DNA of 64,000 bases from assembly GCF_003003795.1 (NCBI RefSeq), contig NZ_PVWK01000123.1, positions 1 through 64,000 of the forward strand, read 5' to 3'. Shown here one piece after another: positions 26,327 to 35,600 of the stretch (positions within the stretch are counted from its first letter, which is position 1; every line of letters starts with the position of its first letter). The notes under the pieces were generated by a model, which saw nothing but the letters and a program-made list of their open reading frames with translations, did not search any database and had not been told where the DNA came from. The position numbers and the translations under genes are program-made. This stretch comes from Stenomitos frigidus ULC18. GTDB lineage: Bacteria; Cyanobacteriota; Cyanobacteriia; Leptolyngbyales; Leptolyngbyaceae.

Positions 26327-27718
26327 TCAGAAATGGCTGGCAGTGCCTATCCCATCAAGTTGTTGCTGATAAAGCTGCTGATAATGAGCGCGCTTCGCAA
26401 CTTGCCATTCATGCCACTGCAAGCCAATTAAAGCAGCGACTGACAGCATAAACCCTGGCTCCTCCATCAGTGTCAGGATAAACCCGTTGACGATGACGTT
26501 GAGCAAGATAAATCTGCAACTGTCAGTCGGGCAGAGCCGAGTCCATGCCAGAAACCACAGATAAAGATAGCTAAGCAAGCCTAGAAAGCCTAAATCACCC
26601 CAAACACCAGCGAAGCCCCAGAAGGGAGAAAACATTGTGGAATCCAGGTAGTTGCCATTATAAGTCGCCCAAATCACGTCGGTCACTGGGTGAGTAGTGG
26701 CACCAAAGGGTTTTAGTAGCGCTTCATAGTCTTTGAGCAGCCAGCCACCCAACCGCCCAACAGTGTGGCCAGGGCCGAGCCCCAAAAACCAATTCAAGGC
26801 TGATTCATAATAGGTTGGAATAATCCGAAGCGGCCCCGTTTTAAGTAACGTCGCGTCGCCATTGGGCCCATAAATATCGCGGTTAATCCAGGCTTTATAA
26901 GCGCCAAAGGCATCAACATTTTGAATACACCACCAGAGAATAGGAAGCACGATGCTTGCGGCGATCGCGTACTTAATGACCAGCACAATATTCTTACTAC
27001 GGCTCACGATTAACAGTAGCCAGGCTGCCACCGCCACTAACAGCACCTGTTTTGCATCCGCAACCTGAATTTGTAGAAGCGTAGCAACCACCACCGCAAG
27101 CCTTAGCCATAGCGGAGCCGTTTTAACACGAAGAAAGAAGTAGATACAAAAGATGAGGGACACATTCGCTGAAACGACATGCCCACCGTAGGACAGGTAA
27201 AAGACTCCCTGAACGTTGTCCTCTACGGTCAATTTTGTATGGTCAAGAATATGTGCATCAATGAGAACCCGTTCGACCAGCGCCAGCAAGAGATTGGCAA
27301 AACCAAAGCCCAACAGCCACCCTTTAAACCGCTTCAAATCTTTGGCTGAAAAGGGGATGCAGGTGATGGTGAGCAGCAGCAGAAACGGTTCTGTTAATAG
27401 CAAAAAATCGACGAGCGCATTAATGGCTCCTGCACCATTCAGAATCGCACTGGCTACAGTGATACCAAAGAGGATCAGCAGACCCATAAACAGCGCTTTA
27501 CTGGTCGAGATCTGCTGTCGATGTTTGACGCGCGTTTGCACCAGCACAATGCCGCAAGCGAGTGGAACCACCACAAAGTGCAAAAAGTTGATTGCAGCGG
27601 GTGCTCCCATGGAGCTGAGAAGCCTGGGAAAGAAAGCGGTAGCGAACGCAATAAGGACAAGCGTTGAGCCTTTGATCAGTCCGCTCTGTTCTTGATATGT
27701 GCCTGCGTCTGTGTTCAT
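26327..27718 (-). CDS. Polysaccharide polymerase/ligase-like membrane protein (Wzy/WaaL type)
   Basis: 463 aa with about 11-12 hydrophobic helices and one larger loop (about residues 255-340), the layout of O-antigen polymerases and ligases. Sequence conservation in this class is weak, so identification rests on topology and on the surrounding glycosyltransferases. It would polymerise repeat units on the periplasmic side. The start at 27718 (MNTDAGTYQEQSG) lies about 150 bp downstream of the GT4 stop codon. First gene downstream (minus direction) of the glycosyltransferase run. Confidence 0.65.
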   Translation of the reverse strand: MNTDAGTYQEQSGLIKGSTLVLIAFATAFFPRLLSSMGAPAAINFLHFVVVPLACGIVLVQTRVKHRQQISTSKALFMGLLILFGITVASAILNGAGAINALVDFLLLTEPFLLLLTITCIPFSAKDLKRFKGWLLGFGFANLLLALVERVLIDAHILDHTKLTVEDNVQGVFYLSYGGHVVSANVSLIFCIYFFLRVKTAPLWLRLAVVVATLLQIQVADAKQVLLVAVAAWLLLIVSRSKNIVLVIKYAIAASIVLPILWWCIQNVDAFGAYKAWINRDIYGPNGDATLLKTGPLRIIPTYYESALNWFLGLGPGHTVGRLGGWLLKDYEALLKPFGATTHPVTDVIWATYNGNYLDSTMFSPFWGFAGVWGDLGFLGLLSYLYLWFLAWTRLCPTDSCRFILLNVIVNGFILTLMEEPGFMLSVAALIGLQWHEWQVAKRAHYQQLYQQQLDGIGTASHF

Positions 27719-27868
27719 TGAGCCCTTTCTGGTGATCTACTTGCCATCTTCGGATAGGGATACATCAGTGCCATATCCCTACTTCTTTATTAGTGAGTCG
27801 GTCGCGCGGATCAGGAAAGTACCCGTGAAGTTTCAGCAGCTTTTCTGTGGCATCGGTGTGGTAGCCGC

Positions 27869-29062
27869 TTATTGCGTCAGCATTAGATTAGTGTCCGGGA
27901 GGTTAGTGTCAGCACTTGCATAAATCGCCATCAATTGATGATAGTTTTTTGTCGCCGTGTATTTCGCTTCAAATTCAGCCCTTGCGTTCTGACGCATGTG
28001 TGCCAACTTGGCCGGGTTTGCTAGCAACCATTCCACCTTGGCTGCTAACGCCTGTGGGCTCGCCGGTTCAAACAAAAGCCCTGTACGACCCGATTCCACT
28101 AGCTCGGCAATGGCACCAATGTCTGAAGCAACCACAGGCGTACCTTTGGCAAAGGCTTCGATCGCCACCCGGCCAAACGTTTCGTACCATTTAGAGGGGA
28201 AGACCAAACACATCGCGTTGCCCATGAGGGCGTGCACCTCTGTCATGGGTTTCCGTCCTAACCAGGTAACATGAGGCATGCGTTGGGTTGCTTCGACCAC
28301 TTGATCGGCTAAGGGGCCATCGCCCACAATTTTGAGCGGCAGGGGATGTTCTAATTGTGCCCAGGCAGCCAGGAGTGTGTCTAAGCCTTTCTCAACCGAG
28401 AGCCGACCGACATAGAGGGCATAGCCGCCCTGACCCTCACCCACACCCGGATCAGGATCAACAAAATTGGGCTTAACGAAAATTTTGTGGGCGGGTAAGC
28501 CCCCTTCAATGAATTTCTGGCGCGCAAATTCAGTCAGAGTGATGTAGCGATCGACCGTCTCTGTCCAGGTTTGCTTGGCCCGGTGAAAGGCCAGCATGGC
28601 GGTCACGCCGGCACTCGCGAGGCGATTTTCGCGGTAGCACCCATGCAAGACGCCAGGATAGGGTACAGCTTTGCCAAGGCAGTCTTCACATACGCTGCCG
28701 TTGCGGAAGAACAGCGCATTGGGGCAGAGCAAGCGATAATTGTGTAAGGTTTGCACCACCGGAACCCCCTGCTCACGCGCGGCATAATAAACCGATGGTG
28801 AAATCAGGGGAAAGAAGTTTTGCACATGCATGACGTCGTAGGTCTGTTGCGCTAGACGCTGCTTGACGGCTTGATAGGCGTCTTGAGACCACACCGTTTT
28901 GATTGCCATTTGGGCTTTGCTCAAGCTAGCAACGCGATCGTTCGTTTCTTCATAGGCATCGACCTCATGCCCTGCATCTTTTAACAGCTTGATCTCGGCT
29001 TCATAGCACTCATCTTCACCGCCGCGAATTTGGTAGAGATTGTGGACGGCTAAGATGTGCAT
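27869..29062 (-). CDS. Glycosyltransferase family 4
   Basis: 397 aa. GT-B fold: N-terminal MHILAVHNLYQIRGGEDECY with glycine-rich loop, and C-terminal nucleotide-sugar site LYVGRLSVEKGLDTLLAAW, KIVGDGPL, VFPSKWYETFGRVAIEAFAKGTPVVAS (the E-X7-E motif). RLLCPNALFFRNGSVCEDC in the N-terminal half is typical of a GT4 subgroup with a Cys pair. Retaining transferase; sugar unknown. It overlaps the upstream GT2 gene by 47 bp, indicating one transcript. The C-terminal tail (NLPDTNLMLTQ) is low in conservation. Confidence 0.9.
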   Translation of the reverse strand: MHILAVHNLYQIRGGEDECYEAEIKLLKDAGHEVDAYEETNDRVASLSKAQMAIKTVWSQDAYQAVKQRLAQQTYDVMHVQNFFPLISPSVYYAAREQGVPVVQTLHNYRLLCPNALFFRNGSVCEDCLGKAVPYPGVLHGCYRENRLASAGVTAMLAFHRAKQTWTETVDRYITLTEFARQKFIEGGLPAHKIFVKPNFVDPDPGVGEGQGGYALYVGRLSVEKGLDTLLAAWAQLEHPLPLKIVGDGPLADQVVEATQRMPHVTWLGRKPMTEVHALMGNAMCLVFPSKWYETFGRVAIEAFAKGTPVVASDIGAIAELVESGRTGLLFEPASPQALAAKVEWLLANPAKLAHMRQNARAEFEAKYTATKNYHQLMAIYASADTNLPDTNLMLTQ

Positions 29063-30074
29063 ATTGAGGACTCCTATCGAGTTCAGGATGGCTATTGCCA
29101 GCGCTTGTACTGACCTGTTTCAAAGCCCGCCGCGCTTCAGGAGAGAATTTCTGCTGCCAGAGGCGCTGAATGGCATAGGTGGGGTGGGTGGCGATCGCAA
29201 GGCTCAAGTAAAACCCGCCACGCCAATACTTCTTTTCAGCAACATGTAGACCGGCTTTGCGGTAATAAAACTGTCCCCAGAGATGCACTTTTTGACTAAA
29301 TTGAGCGATGAAGGGGGTATTGGCCTCTGCCTGCTTGAACGCATCCAGTACCGGCAATGGCGTTCCATTCAGGCGTGCATGGTGACGCGCCACAATGTAT
29401 CTGGAGAAAAACTGTTGGGCGAAAAATTTCTCCATCGACGAGCTTTTTTGATGCATGCGATAGAGCAGCAATGGCTCTGGAACCGTAAGAATGGGGCCAT
29501 ATTCTGTGAGACGGCTCAAAAGATCGAGATCTTGAGCAAGGGCTATTTGAGAGTCATAACCACCAACGGCTAATAAAGCATCCTTTTTATAGAACATCGT
29601 TGGATGAATCACGAAAGGAATTTCACCTGCCTCTTTCAGGCTGTAGAATTCGTGTTCGGTCAATGGTCCTTGCCGCTGTAAGCTCAGCACTTCACCAGTT
29701 AAGCTTAGGTGATGCACATACGACCCCCAAACCACCACATTGGGGTTAGCTATAGCCGCCTTCATTTGTTTTTCCAGACGAGTTGGCACGGCAATATCAT
29801 CGGCATCCATACGTGCAATCCAGCCATACTTTGAAGCTTTGATACCTGTGTTTAACGCCTGACAAATGCCGCCATGTTGAATTTGAATTAAGCGTAGTCG
29901 CTGATCGCGATAGCGATGGCGTTGAATGATCTCAACGGTGTCATCGATCGAGCCATCATCTACGATAATCAATTCTAACTCTTGAAACGTTTGATTGAGA
30001 ATACTTTCGATCGCTTCAGCAATGAATGCAGAGGCATTATAAGAAGGCATTACGACACTAATCATGAGATTCAA
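29016..30074 (-). CDS. Glycosyltransferase family 2
   Basis: 352 aa. GT-A fold with the family-2 signature: SVVMPSYNASAFIAEAIESI, ELIIVDDGSIDDT and the metal-binding ARMDADD (DxD). Inverting transferase of the exopolysaccharide assembly pathway; donor and acceptor unknown. Its 3' end overlaps the next gene by 47 bp. The start MNLMISVVMP at 30074 has a weak RBS. Confidence 0.92.
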   Translation of the reverse strand: MNLMISVVMPSYNASAFIAEAIESILNQTFQELELIIVDDGSIDDTVEIIQRHRYRDQRLRLIQIQHGGICQALNTGIKASKYGWIARMDADDIAVPTRLEKQMKAAIANPNVVVWGSYVHHLSLTGEVLSLQRQGPLTEHEFYSLKEAGEIPFVIHPTMFYKKDALLAVGGYDSQIALAQDLDLLSRLTEYGPILTVPEPLLLYRMHQKSSSMEKFFAQQFFSRYIVARHHARLNGTPLPVLDAFKQAEANTPFIAQFSQKVHLWGQFYYRKAGLHVAEKKYWRGGFYLSLAIATHPTYAIQRLWQQKFSPEARRALKQVSTSAGNSHPELDRSPQYAHLSRPQSLPNSRR

Positions 30075-30477
30075 CCGTGCTTGGTGAATGTGGAGTAAGC
30101 CAAAGATTGACTTTACATCTACTTAGCTTGGATTGAATTTATCGCAATAACCACAACAGATATCTAAGGAATGGACGGTTTAAACATTGGAAATATTCGT
30201 TTATTAAAGTAACTAAAAAACTCGAATTACAGCACTCAAATAGAATATTAACGGCTGAATTAAAGCAGGCAAAGCTCACTCTGAAAATCACCTCTCACGA
30301 CCGCTTAAAACCTATTTTCAGCACGCTTCAACTGGGAGCATCCCTGCAAGTTTGCCCTCATCCCCCACCCCCTTCGCCCGTTTTAGGAGAAGGAGGTGGG
30401 GGATTAAAAATCCCTCTCCCAGGGCGAGAGAGGGATTTAGGGTGAGGGCTACAAAAGTGGGATGCACCCGCTTCAAC
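30075..30477. other. Intergenic region with dispersed palindromic repeat
   Basis: About 400 bp, AT-rich on the left. The only structure I see is the repeat at 30353-30455, described separately. Confidence 0.5.
30353..30455. repeat. Dispersed double-hairpin repeat (CCCTCA...TGAGGG type)
   Basis: Outer arms CCCTCA and TGAGGG enclose two hairpins: CCCCCACCCCCTTC / GAAGGAGGTGGGGG, and AAATCCCTCTCCC / GGGCGAGAGAGGGATTT. This is a well-known kind of intergenic palindromic repeat in cyanobacteria. Recognised from memory of the family, not from a search. Confidence 0.75.
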
Positions 30478-31491
30478 TTACATGCTTTTTCCACCACTAG
30501 CAGTACGGCGAGGTTTCTCAAGTTCATCCCAGGCAGGATTAATCAGCGAGTAATAGCCAATTTTTTTAAGAAAGCCCTTAATATTTTGCTCTAGCTGATA
30601 TCTACCTGGGGTAAATTCTGTGAGTGGAGACAATTTAGAAGGCTGATCTAATCGATTCCCACCTTTCAACCGTCCTGATTCACAGGCTTCCTTCAACCAC
30701 CACTTACAGGGGCCTGTCGCATGAAAACACTTCGCCTGCTTCATATTTTCCATCTCTAGAAGGCGAGTAACCGGAAAACCGCTTTTAATCAACAGGCGTT
30801 TCCAGTGATCGTTATACCAGCAGTGCCAGCGCTGGGTGTCCAAATAGGCTCCACCAAATTTCATCGCCAGGGCTGACCAAACAATCGCCTCAACAAACAT
30901 AGAGTTGGGAATCGCTTCGCCACCCAATTCGCCTAACAACCAATTTAGCCAGGTTAGCTCAACGGGTCTTCGCCATTGAGCTACACCAATATCAACGTGG
31001 TGTGCCAGTTTAACAGAAGCATTAAAAGCGGCTCGCACTGTTTCTAATGGTTGCAAGCAGCTAGGCGGTTGCCACATTAAAAGCAATGTTGTCTCTGGAG
31101 TAGACTCAAACGTAAATTTATTTGGGAAATAAAGATCCGGATCAAGAATAATCATCTCTTCACCAACTGCCGCGAAGAGTAACGGATCGGTGATTTTACG
31201 CCAGCAAGGATGTCCATTTCTGAATGCTTGCAGATGAGGTAGATCGCGAAACTGTTCAGCAGCATGATCATCTGCTTCACGTTTGCTAAAAATCTGGTAT
31301 TGATGATTTTGTGGGTTAGCAATCGTTGTTAGTGCATGAGCAAGATCTTTTTTATCCTCTTCTGAATCTGTAATTAACTTAATATTGAGCGCCTCTAAGG
31401 CGTTAGAGAACAACGTCTCTAAGCAAATGCTGGCGTAGGGCAACGATTTTGGCGATAGTATTAAGAAGACGCTTCGAAGATCAGTCATCAC
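30478..31491 (-). CDS. Probable glycosyltransferase (GT-A-like), exopolysaccharide locus
   Basis: 337 aa. N-terminal SVFLILSPKSLPYASICLETLFSNA and the motif EEMIILDPDLYFPN (a D-X-D on a strand end, about residue 115) look like a nucleotide-diphospho-sugar transferase of the glycogenin or GT8 type. No family can be named with certainty. It lies between GT2 and GT4 genes on the same strand, which supports the role. An alternative is a sugar-modifying protein. Confidence 0.55.
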   Translation of the reverse strand: MMTDLRSVFLILSPKSLPYASICLETLFSNALEALNIKLITDSEEDKKDLAHALTTIANPQNHQYQIFSKREADDHAAEQFRDLPHLQAFRNGHPCWRKITDPLLFAAVGEEMIILDPDLYFPNKFTFESTPETTLLLMWQPPSCLQPLETVRAAFNASVKLAHHVDIGVAQWRRPVELTWLNWLLGELGGEAIPNSMFVEAIVWSALAMKFGGAYLDTQRWHCWYNDHWKRLLIKSGFPVTRLLEMENMKQAKCFHATGPCKWWLKEACESGRLKGGNRLDQPSKLSPLTEFTPGRYQLEQNIKGFLKKIGYYSLINPAWDELEKPRRTASGGKSM

Positions 31492-31573
31492 TTGAGCCTC
31501 ACTGTTAGTTAATAGCCGTAGAACTTAATTTCTTAAACAAGAAAATTTAAGGACTTTGAACGGTTAAACATTG

Positions 31574-31616
31574 AGTCACAAGGCAACAAAGACTAAGTCT
31601 TTGTTGCCTTGTGACT
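31574..31616. repeat. 43-nt perfect palindrome at a gene end
   Basis: Two 21-nt arms beginning AGTCACAAGGCAACAAAGAC are perfectly complementary around one central A. It starts in the stop codon of the GT4 gene at 31615 and has no T-run on either side, so it could act as an mRNA-stabilising or bidirectional hairpin rather than a standard terminator. Confidence 0.85.
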
Positions 31617-32922
31617 ATTCCGGCTTGGTTGTTTGCAACCCGACCGCTGCTGATGGAGCGGTTTGGCGGTGAAGCGGCTTGGAGACTATTGCCGCTTGAG
31701 TCGCCACATCTTCATACAGTTGAGCCAACGATCGCCCAACCCGTTCCCAGGCAAAGACTTGCTCAACGCGTTGACGGGCAGTTTTGCCCATTTGCACTCT
31801 CAAGTCGACATCGGTTGCCAGGCGCTGCATTGCCACTGCTAAATCGGTAACGGCCTGGTCGGGGGTATCCGCTGCCACCTTAAAGCCCGTTTCCTCTGTC
31901 ACCTGAACGGCTGGGCCACCCAGATCGAGACAAATGACTGGACGGCTGGCTGCCATTGCCTCCAGGCAGACCCAACCGCCAGAATCGTGTAGGCTGGGAT
32001 GCACTAGCGCGATGCACTCGCCCAACTTCTCTAGGCTTTGCTGACGCGGTAAACGTCCGAAAAATTCGACGCGATCGCCCACACCCAACTCTGCTGCCAG
32101 GGCTTGTAGGCGTTCTCGCTCAGGACCCTCACCACAAAGCCAATATTCGGCGTCGGGTAGGTTGGCAGCTGCAAAGGCACGCACGCCCAGGTGAAAGCCT
32201 TTCCAATGTAAAAGTCGGCCCATGCTAATGAATTTGACCGGGTAGCTGCTGGCAGGCATCGGGTATTGAGCCAGTCGCAATAGTTCCTCATCAGGCAACC
32301 CTGTTTCGGAAATGATCTGCACCTGTTTGGCGCCCAATTGACGCAACCGTTGAGCGGTGTCTTCGGTCGTGGCTCGCACAACCGTACTGCGGCGAACGGT
32401 CAGGCGCGTAAAGGGATCATGTTCACCGATGCCACGAAACCAGGCACGTGCCGTTTCGTACACTTTGGCACGCAGGCTGAAGTCGTTCCAAAACGGTTTG
32501 GGTGCCGACTCACCGCCGCCTACAGGCCCCCAAATAAAGGGAATGGGCAGCAGCGAGAGAAAGCTAGGGGTGGAATGGCGCACAAAGGTGACGTGGTGAG
32601 CGATATCAAACCCAATCTCGCGGTGCAGCCGACGAGCCACGAAGTAGGCCTGAATTTGCCAGAGATAGTAGTGAATTTGCATCGCACCAGACTGTCCCCA
32701 ACGCATGCTGTCCTTCCAGAAGGGGAGTGTGCAGTAGACCACATGCAGGCTCGGCACTGGGTGACGCGCTAACTCAGCGTCGATGACGGCTCCGCTTTCA
32801 TCAGGGCGGGTCAACACCCAAACGTCATGGTATTTGGCAACTTCCCGTGCCACGTTCCAACCAACGCCAGGTTCAGACCCTTTGCCCGGTTCACAGGAGT
32901 AGGCGGAGATGAGGATGTTCAT
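31615..32922 (-). CDS. Glycosyltransferase family 4
   Basis: About 435 aa from MNILISAYSCEPGKGSEPGVGWN, a typical start for this GT4 group; an in-frame extension to 33009 is encoded by GGAGTGA-type heptad repeat DNA and is unlikely to be translated. N-terminal acceptor domain and C-terminal donor domain (FISMGRLLHWKGFHLGVRAF, WLCGEGPERERLQ, HPSLHDSGGWVCLEAMAASRPVI). Retaining sugar transferase of the exopolysaccharide pathway. The palindrome at 31574-31616 immediately follows. Confidence 0.9.
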   Translation of the reverse strand: MNILISAYSCEPGKGSEPGVGWNVAREVAKYHDVWVLTRPDESGAVIDAELARHPVPSLHVVYCTLPFWKDSMRWGQSGAMQIHYYLWQIQAYFVARRLHREIGFDIAHHVTFVRHSTPSFLSLLPIPFIWGPVGGGESAPKPFWNDFSLRAKVYETARAWFRGIGEHDPFTRLTVRRSTVVRATTEDTAQRLRQLGAKQVQIISETGLPDEELLRLAQYPMPASSYPVKFISMGRLLHWKGFHLGVRAFAAANLPDAEYWLCGEGPERERLQALAAELGVGDRVEFFGRLPRQQSLEKLGECIALVHPSLHDSGGWVCLEAMAASRPVICLDLGGPAVQVTEETGFKVAADTPDQAVTDLAVAMQRLATDVDLRVQMGKTARQRVEQVFAWERVGRSLAQLYEDVATQAAIVSKPLHRQTAPSAAVGLQTTKPE

Positions 32923-33025
32923 GAGAGTGGGGAGTGAGGAGTGAGGAGGCAGGGGATCTGAGGAAAGACGGGGAGCGGGGGAGGCTGTTAGTGACGTAAG
33001 GCTTTGCAACCGTTAGATAGCCGCT

Positions 33026-34219
33026 TTAGAGGTTGGATATGGCGGTGGGGCGATCGCTCACACGACCTTGAGTGAGGGGCATACTCACGGTGGGTAAGGT
33101 GCGATCGCGGTTGGCTCTTAGCAACTGTTCATAGACCTGGGCAACTTGGGCAGCGGTGTTTTCCCAGGTAAACTGTTTGGCGCGATCGAGCCCTTTGACA
33201 ACCAGGCTTTGGTAAAACGCCGGGTCGTTGTGCAAATGAGTAACAGCATTGGCGATCGCCTGACTGTCGTTGGGATCGACTAAAATCCCGGCATCACCGG
33301 CTACTTCGGGCATAGCGGAACAGTTAGCGGTAATGACGGGCGTGCCGCAGGCCATGGCTTCGAGGAGCGTCAGCCCAAAGCCCTCATGTAGGGACGGTGC
33401 CACCAGCACATCGGCAGCGCTGTAGATTTTGACCAGCGCGGCTTTATCAGGATTACCAAGGTAGCGAATATAGGGTTCTAAGGCCCGATCGCGGATGAAG
33501 GCTTTTTGCTCGTCGGTGAAGTCGGCGCTCACTTTCCAGAACTGAACGGGCAGCCCCTGTTTCACCAGACTGGCTAGCGCTTGCAGAATGGCGATCAGGT
33601 TTTTACGGGGATGGTTTGACCCAACGTTGAGCAGACAGATGGTTTCAGCCGATGCACCCTGCTGCTGCCGCAACGCCTCGGTTTGCTGGGGAGTGGTGGG
33701 CTGAAAGATAGGCTCAACCGCATTGGGGACGACGGTGATGTGAGATGGATCGATGTCTAACAGTTGGGTCGTGTCGTAAGCGGTGACCGCGGAAACGGTG
33801 ACGACATGATTTGCCTGGCTCATGCCTCTGACTGATCGCTGCCATAATCCAGTGCTGACAAACGGCACTTGCACAGAGCCTTGCAGGTTGTCGCGGTAAA
33901 AAAAGTTGATTAAGTCATGACAGGTGACCACAACGGGTATCCCACGTTTTTTGACCCAGCGCACGATATGAGCTTCGCTGTGGTCGATGATGTGCACCAG
34001 ATCGGCAGGTTGCTGAGCTACGGCATGGGGAAACCGCCAGAAGCGTTCGTAGGCTTTTTGGGCTCGCAGCACGATCGATCGACTCCGGCGATCGGCCGGA
34101 TGGGGCACTAGCTCGGTAATCTCCCAATCAGGACGCACGATCGTCAGTCCGGCGATAAGACCGTCTGCATAAGTATCCATACTGAAGTTGGGCATGGGGC
34201 GCACAATGGCAACGCGCAT
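33026..34219 (-). CDS. Glycosyltransferase family 4
   Basis: 397 aa. The ATG at 34219 (MRVAIVRPMPNFSMD) follows GGAGGAACC, a near-perfect RBS, so longer starts (34294) are rejected. GT-B fold with HIIDHSEAHIV, LLNVGSNHPRKNLIAILQAL and the donor-site APSLHEGFGLTLLEAMACGTPVI. It probably adds a mannosyl- or glucosyl-type residue, but the sugar cannot be read. Part of the same co-directional run of glycosyltransferases. Confidence 0.9.
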   Translation of the reverse strand: MRVAIVRPMPNFSMDTYADGLIAGLTIVRPDWEITELVPHPADRRSRSIVLRAQKAYERFWRFPHAVAQQPADLVHIIDHSEAHIVRWVKKRGIPVVVTCHDLINFFYRDNLQGSVQVPFVSTGLWQRSVRGMSQANHVVTVSAVTAYDTTQLLDIDPSHITVVPNAVEPIFQPTTPQQTEALRQQQGASAETICLLNVGSNHPRKNLIAILQALASLVKQGLPVQFWKVSADFTDEQKAFIRDRALEPYIRYLGNPDKAALVKIYSAADVLVAPSLHEGFGLTLLEAMACGTPVITANCSAMPEVAGDAGILVDPNDSQAIANAVTHLHNDPAFYQSLVVKGLDRAKQFTWENTAAQVAQVYEQLLRANRDRTLPTVSMPLTQGRVSDRPTAISNL

Positions 34220-34282
34220 CGGTTCCTCCGGGAGATAAGCAGGGGCATGAGCAGAAACAGTAACCGGGGATTCGTCTTCCCT

Positions 34283-34310
34283 GTAGGGGCGCACGGCCGT
34301 GTACCCCTAC
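34283..34310. repeat. GTAGGGGCGCAC palindrome (dispersed repeat)
   Basis: A 28-nt near-palindrome: GTAGGGGCGCACGG and CCGTGTACCCCTAC. Relatives lie at 58077-58104 (perfect) and as fragments near 14490, 45731 and 48443. Intergenic, between two glycosyltransferase genes. Confidence 0.75.
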
Positions 34311-34328
34311 GTGATATGGCTAAAGGAT

Positions 34329-35600
34329 TTATGGTGTGGAAACCTCCTTTGCAGTCACCGCAAGGGGTTCGGGCAGCGGGGCAGCAAGTATCTCGGTGTT
34401 GGTTAGCGGCTGACCGTTGATCCGCGCCATTAGCGTTAGAAAGGCATTGAGTTCACAATCCAGGTCTTGCTGCGCAAAGACGGCTTTGGCGTGCTGGCTA
34501 TAGATTTGACGTGTGGAGGCATCCGTCAATGCCAGAATGGCGTCTGTTAGCGCAGTGCCATCACCACTGGGGTAGACCAGACCGTTGTAGCGGTGCTGAA
34601 CGGTATCGCGATAGCCCCAGTTGCCGCAGCGATCGCTCAAAATCGCGGGACACCCTGCCGCCATGGCTTCGGAGACGACTAAGGGATGGGGATCAATCCA
34701 GGAGGTGGAGACGAAAACATCTAAGGCAGCATAGTAGAGCGGTAGTTTGCTCTGATTCACAAAGCCAACGTTAAGCACTTCGCCATGCAGCTCGGCCAAC
34801 CGTTGGTTGATGGCGGGTTCCAGGTCGCCACCGCCAATCATAATGCCACGCACTCTCGAATCGCGTTGGTGTGCGGCAGCAATCGCATCGATGAATTCAA
34901 AGGGGTTTTTGCGATCGATGTATTTGCCGACAAACCCATAGAGAATGGTTTGATCATCCCAGCCGAGCTGCTGTCGAATGATGGGAATCTCGTCCTGCTG
35001 ACTGGCGATGGTTTGTTCAAACCGCTCGCGATCGACAGGATAGCAACCACGCACGATGTGATCGCGACTCACCCCGTAATGGCGCAGATAGATTTCATTA
35101 TGGTCGCCGCTTGCAATCCAATAATCGGCTAACCCATACATCCAGGGATATAAGACGGCTGTGGCAAGCTTTCGCGCATAGCTGGTGTCACTGTCGGTGA
35201 TGATGGTGGCATCGTTCTGCATCAAGATGGGAATTTTGCGGAGCTTGCAGAGCAGGACGGCTAACCGATAAGACAGGGTATAAAAACTGGAGATAAAAAC
35301 GGCATCAAAGCTTTGTGGGGTCAAGCGATCGATCAGGGCTGGGTTGAATAAGCCGCGCTCAATGCTGGAGGCAATGGTGCCGTTGATGGTTTTGAGGTAC
35401 TCATACTCATAGCCACTGGTCAAATCCACATCCCACGGTTGGCTGCTACCCAGTTGTCGATCGCCCCCAACCTGGTTTTCGTTGCACAAATAAAGAGCCG
35501 TGACCGAAACACCGGGTTGCTGGTTGAGTTTGCGCCACAGAGGTGCGTGGTGCTGGGTGGGATGGGTGAAGACGACGCCTAAGCGAAAGGGTTGAGTCAT
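34329..35600 (-). CDS. Glycosyltransferase (GT4/GT1-like)
   Basis: 423 aa. MTQPFRLGVVFTHPTQHHAPLWRKL opens a GT-B N-domain. The C-domain shows ILYGFVGKYIDRKNPFEFIDAI, GIMIGGGDL and VSTSWIDPHPLVVSEAMAAGCPAI, with the E-X7-E-like donor site partly preserved. The 5' end overlaps the stop of the upstream GT2 gene by 4 bp (ATGA), a sign of translational coupling. Specific activity unknown. Confidence 0.87.
   Translation of the reverse strand: MTQPFRLGVVFTHPTQHHAPLWRKLNQQPGVSVTALYLCNENQVGGDRQLGSSQPWDVDLTSGYEYEYLKTINGTIASSIERGLFNPALIDRLTPQSFDAVFISSFYTLSYRLAVLLCKLRKIPILMQNDATIITDSDTSYARKLATAVLYPWMYGLADYWIASGDHNEIYLRHYGVSRDHIVRGCYPVDRERFEQTIASQQDEIPIIRQQLGWDDQTILYGFVGKYIDRKNPFEFIDAIAAAHQRDSRVRGIMIGGGDLEPAINQRLAELHGEVLNVGFVNQSKLPLYYAALDVFVSTSWIDPHPLVVSEAMAAGCPAILSDRCGNWGYRDTVQHRYNGLVYPSGDGTALTDAILALTDASTRQIYSQHAKAVFAQQDLDCELNAFLTLMARINGQPLTNTEILAAPLPEPLAVTAKEVSTP

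Noticed and set aside
32922-33009. N-terminal extension of the GT4 gene to 33009
   Set aside because: The added DNA is GGAGTGA heptad repeat and the family starts at MNILISAYS.
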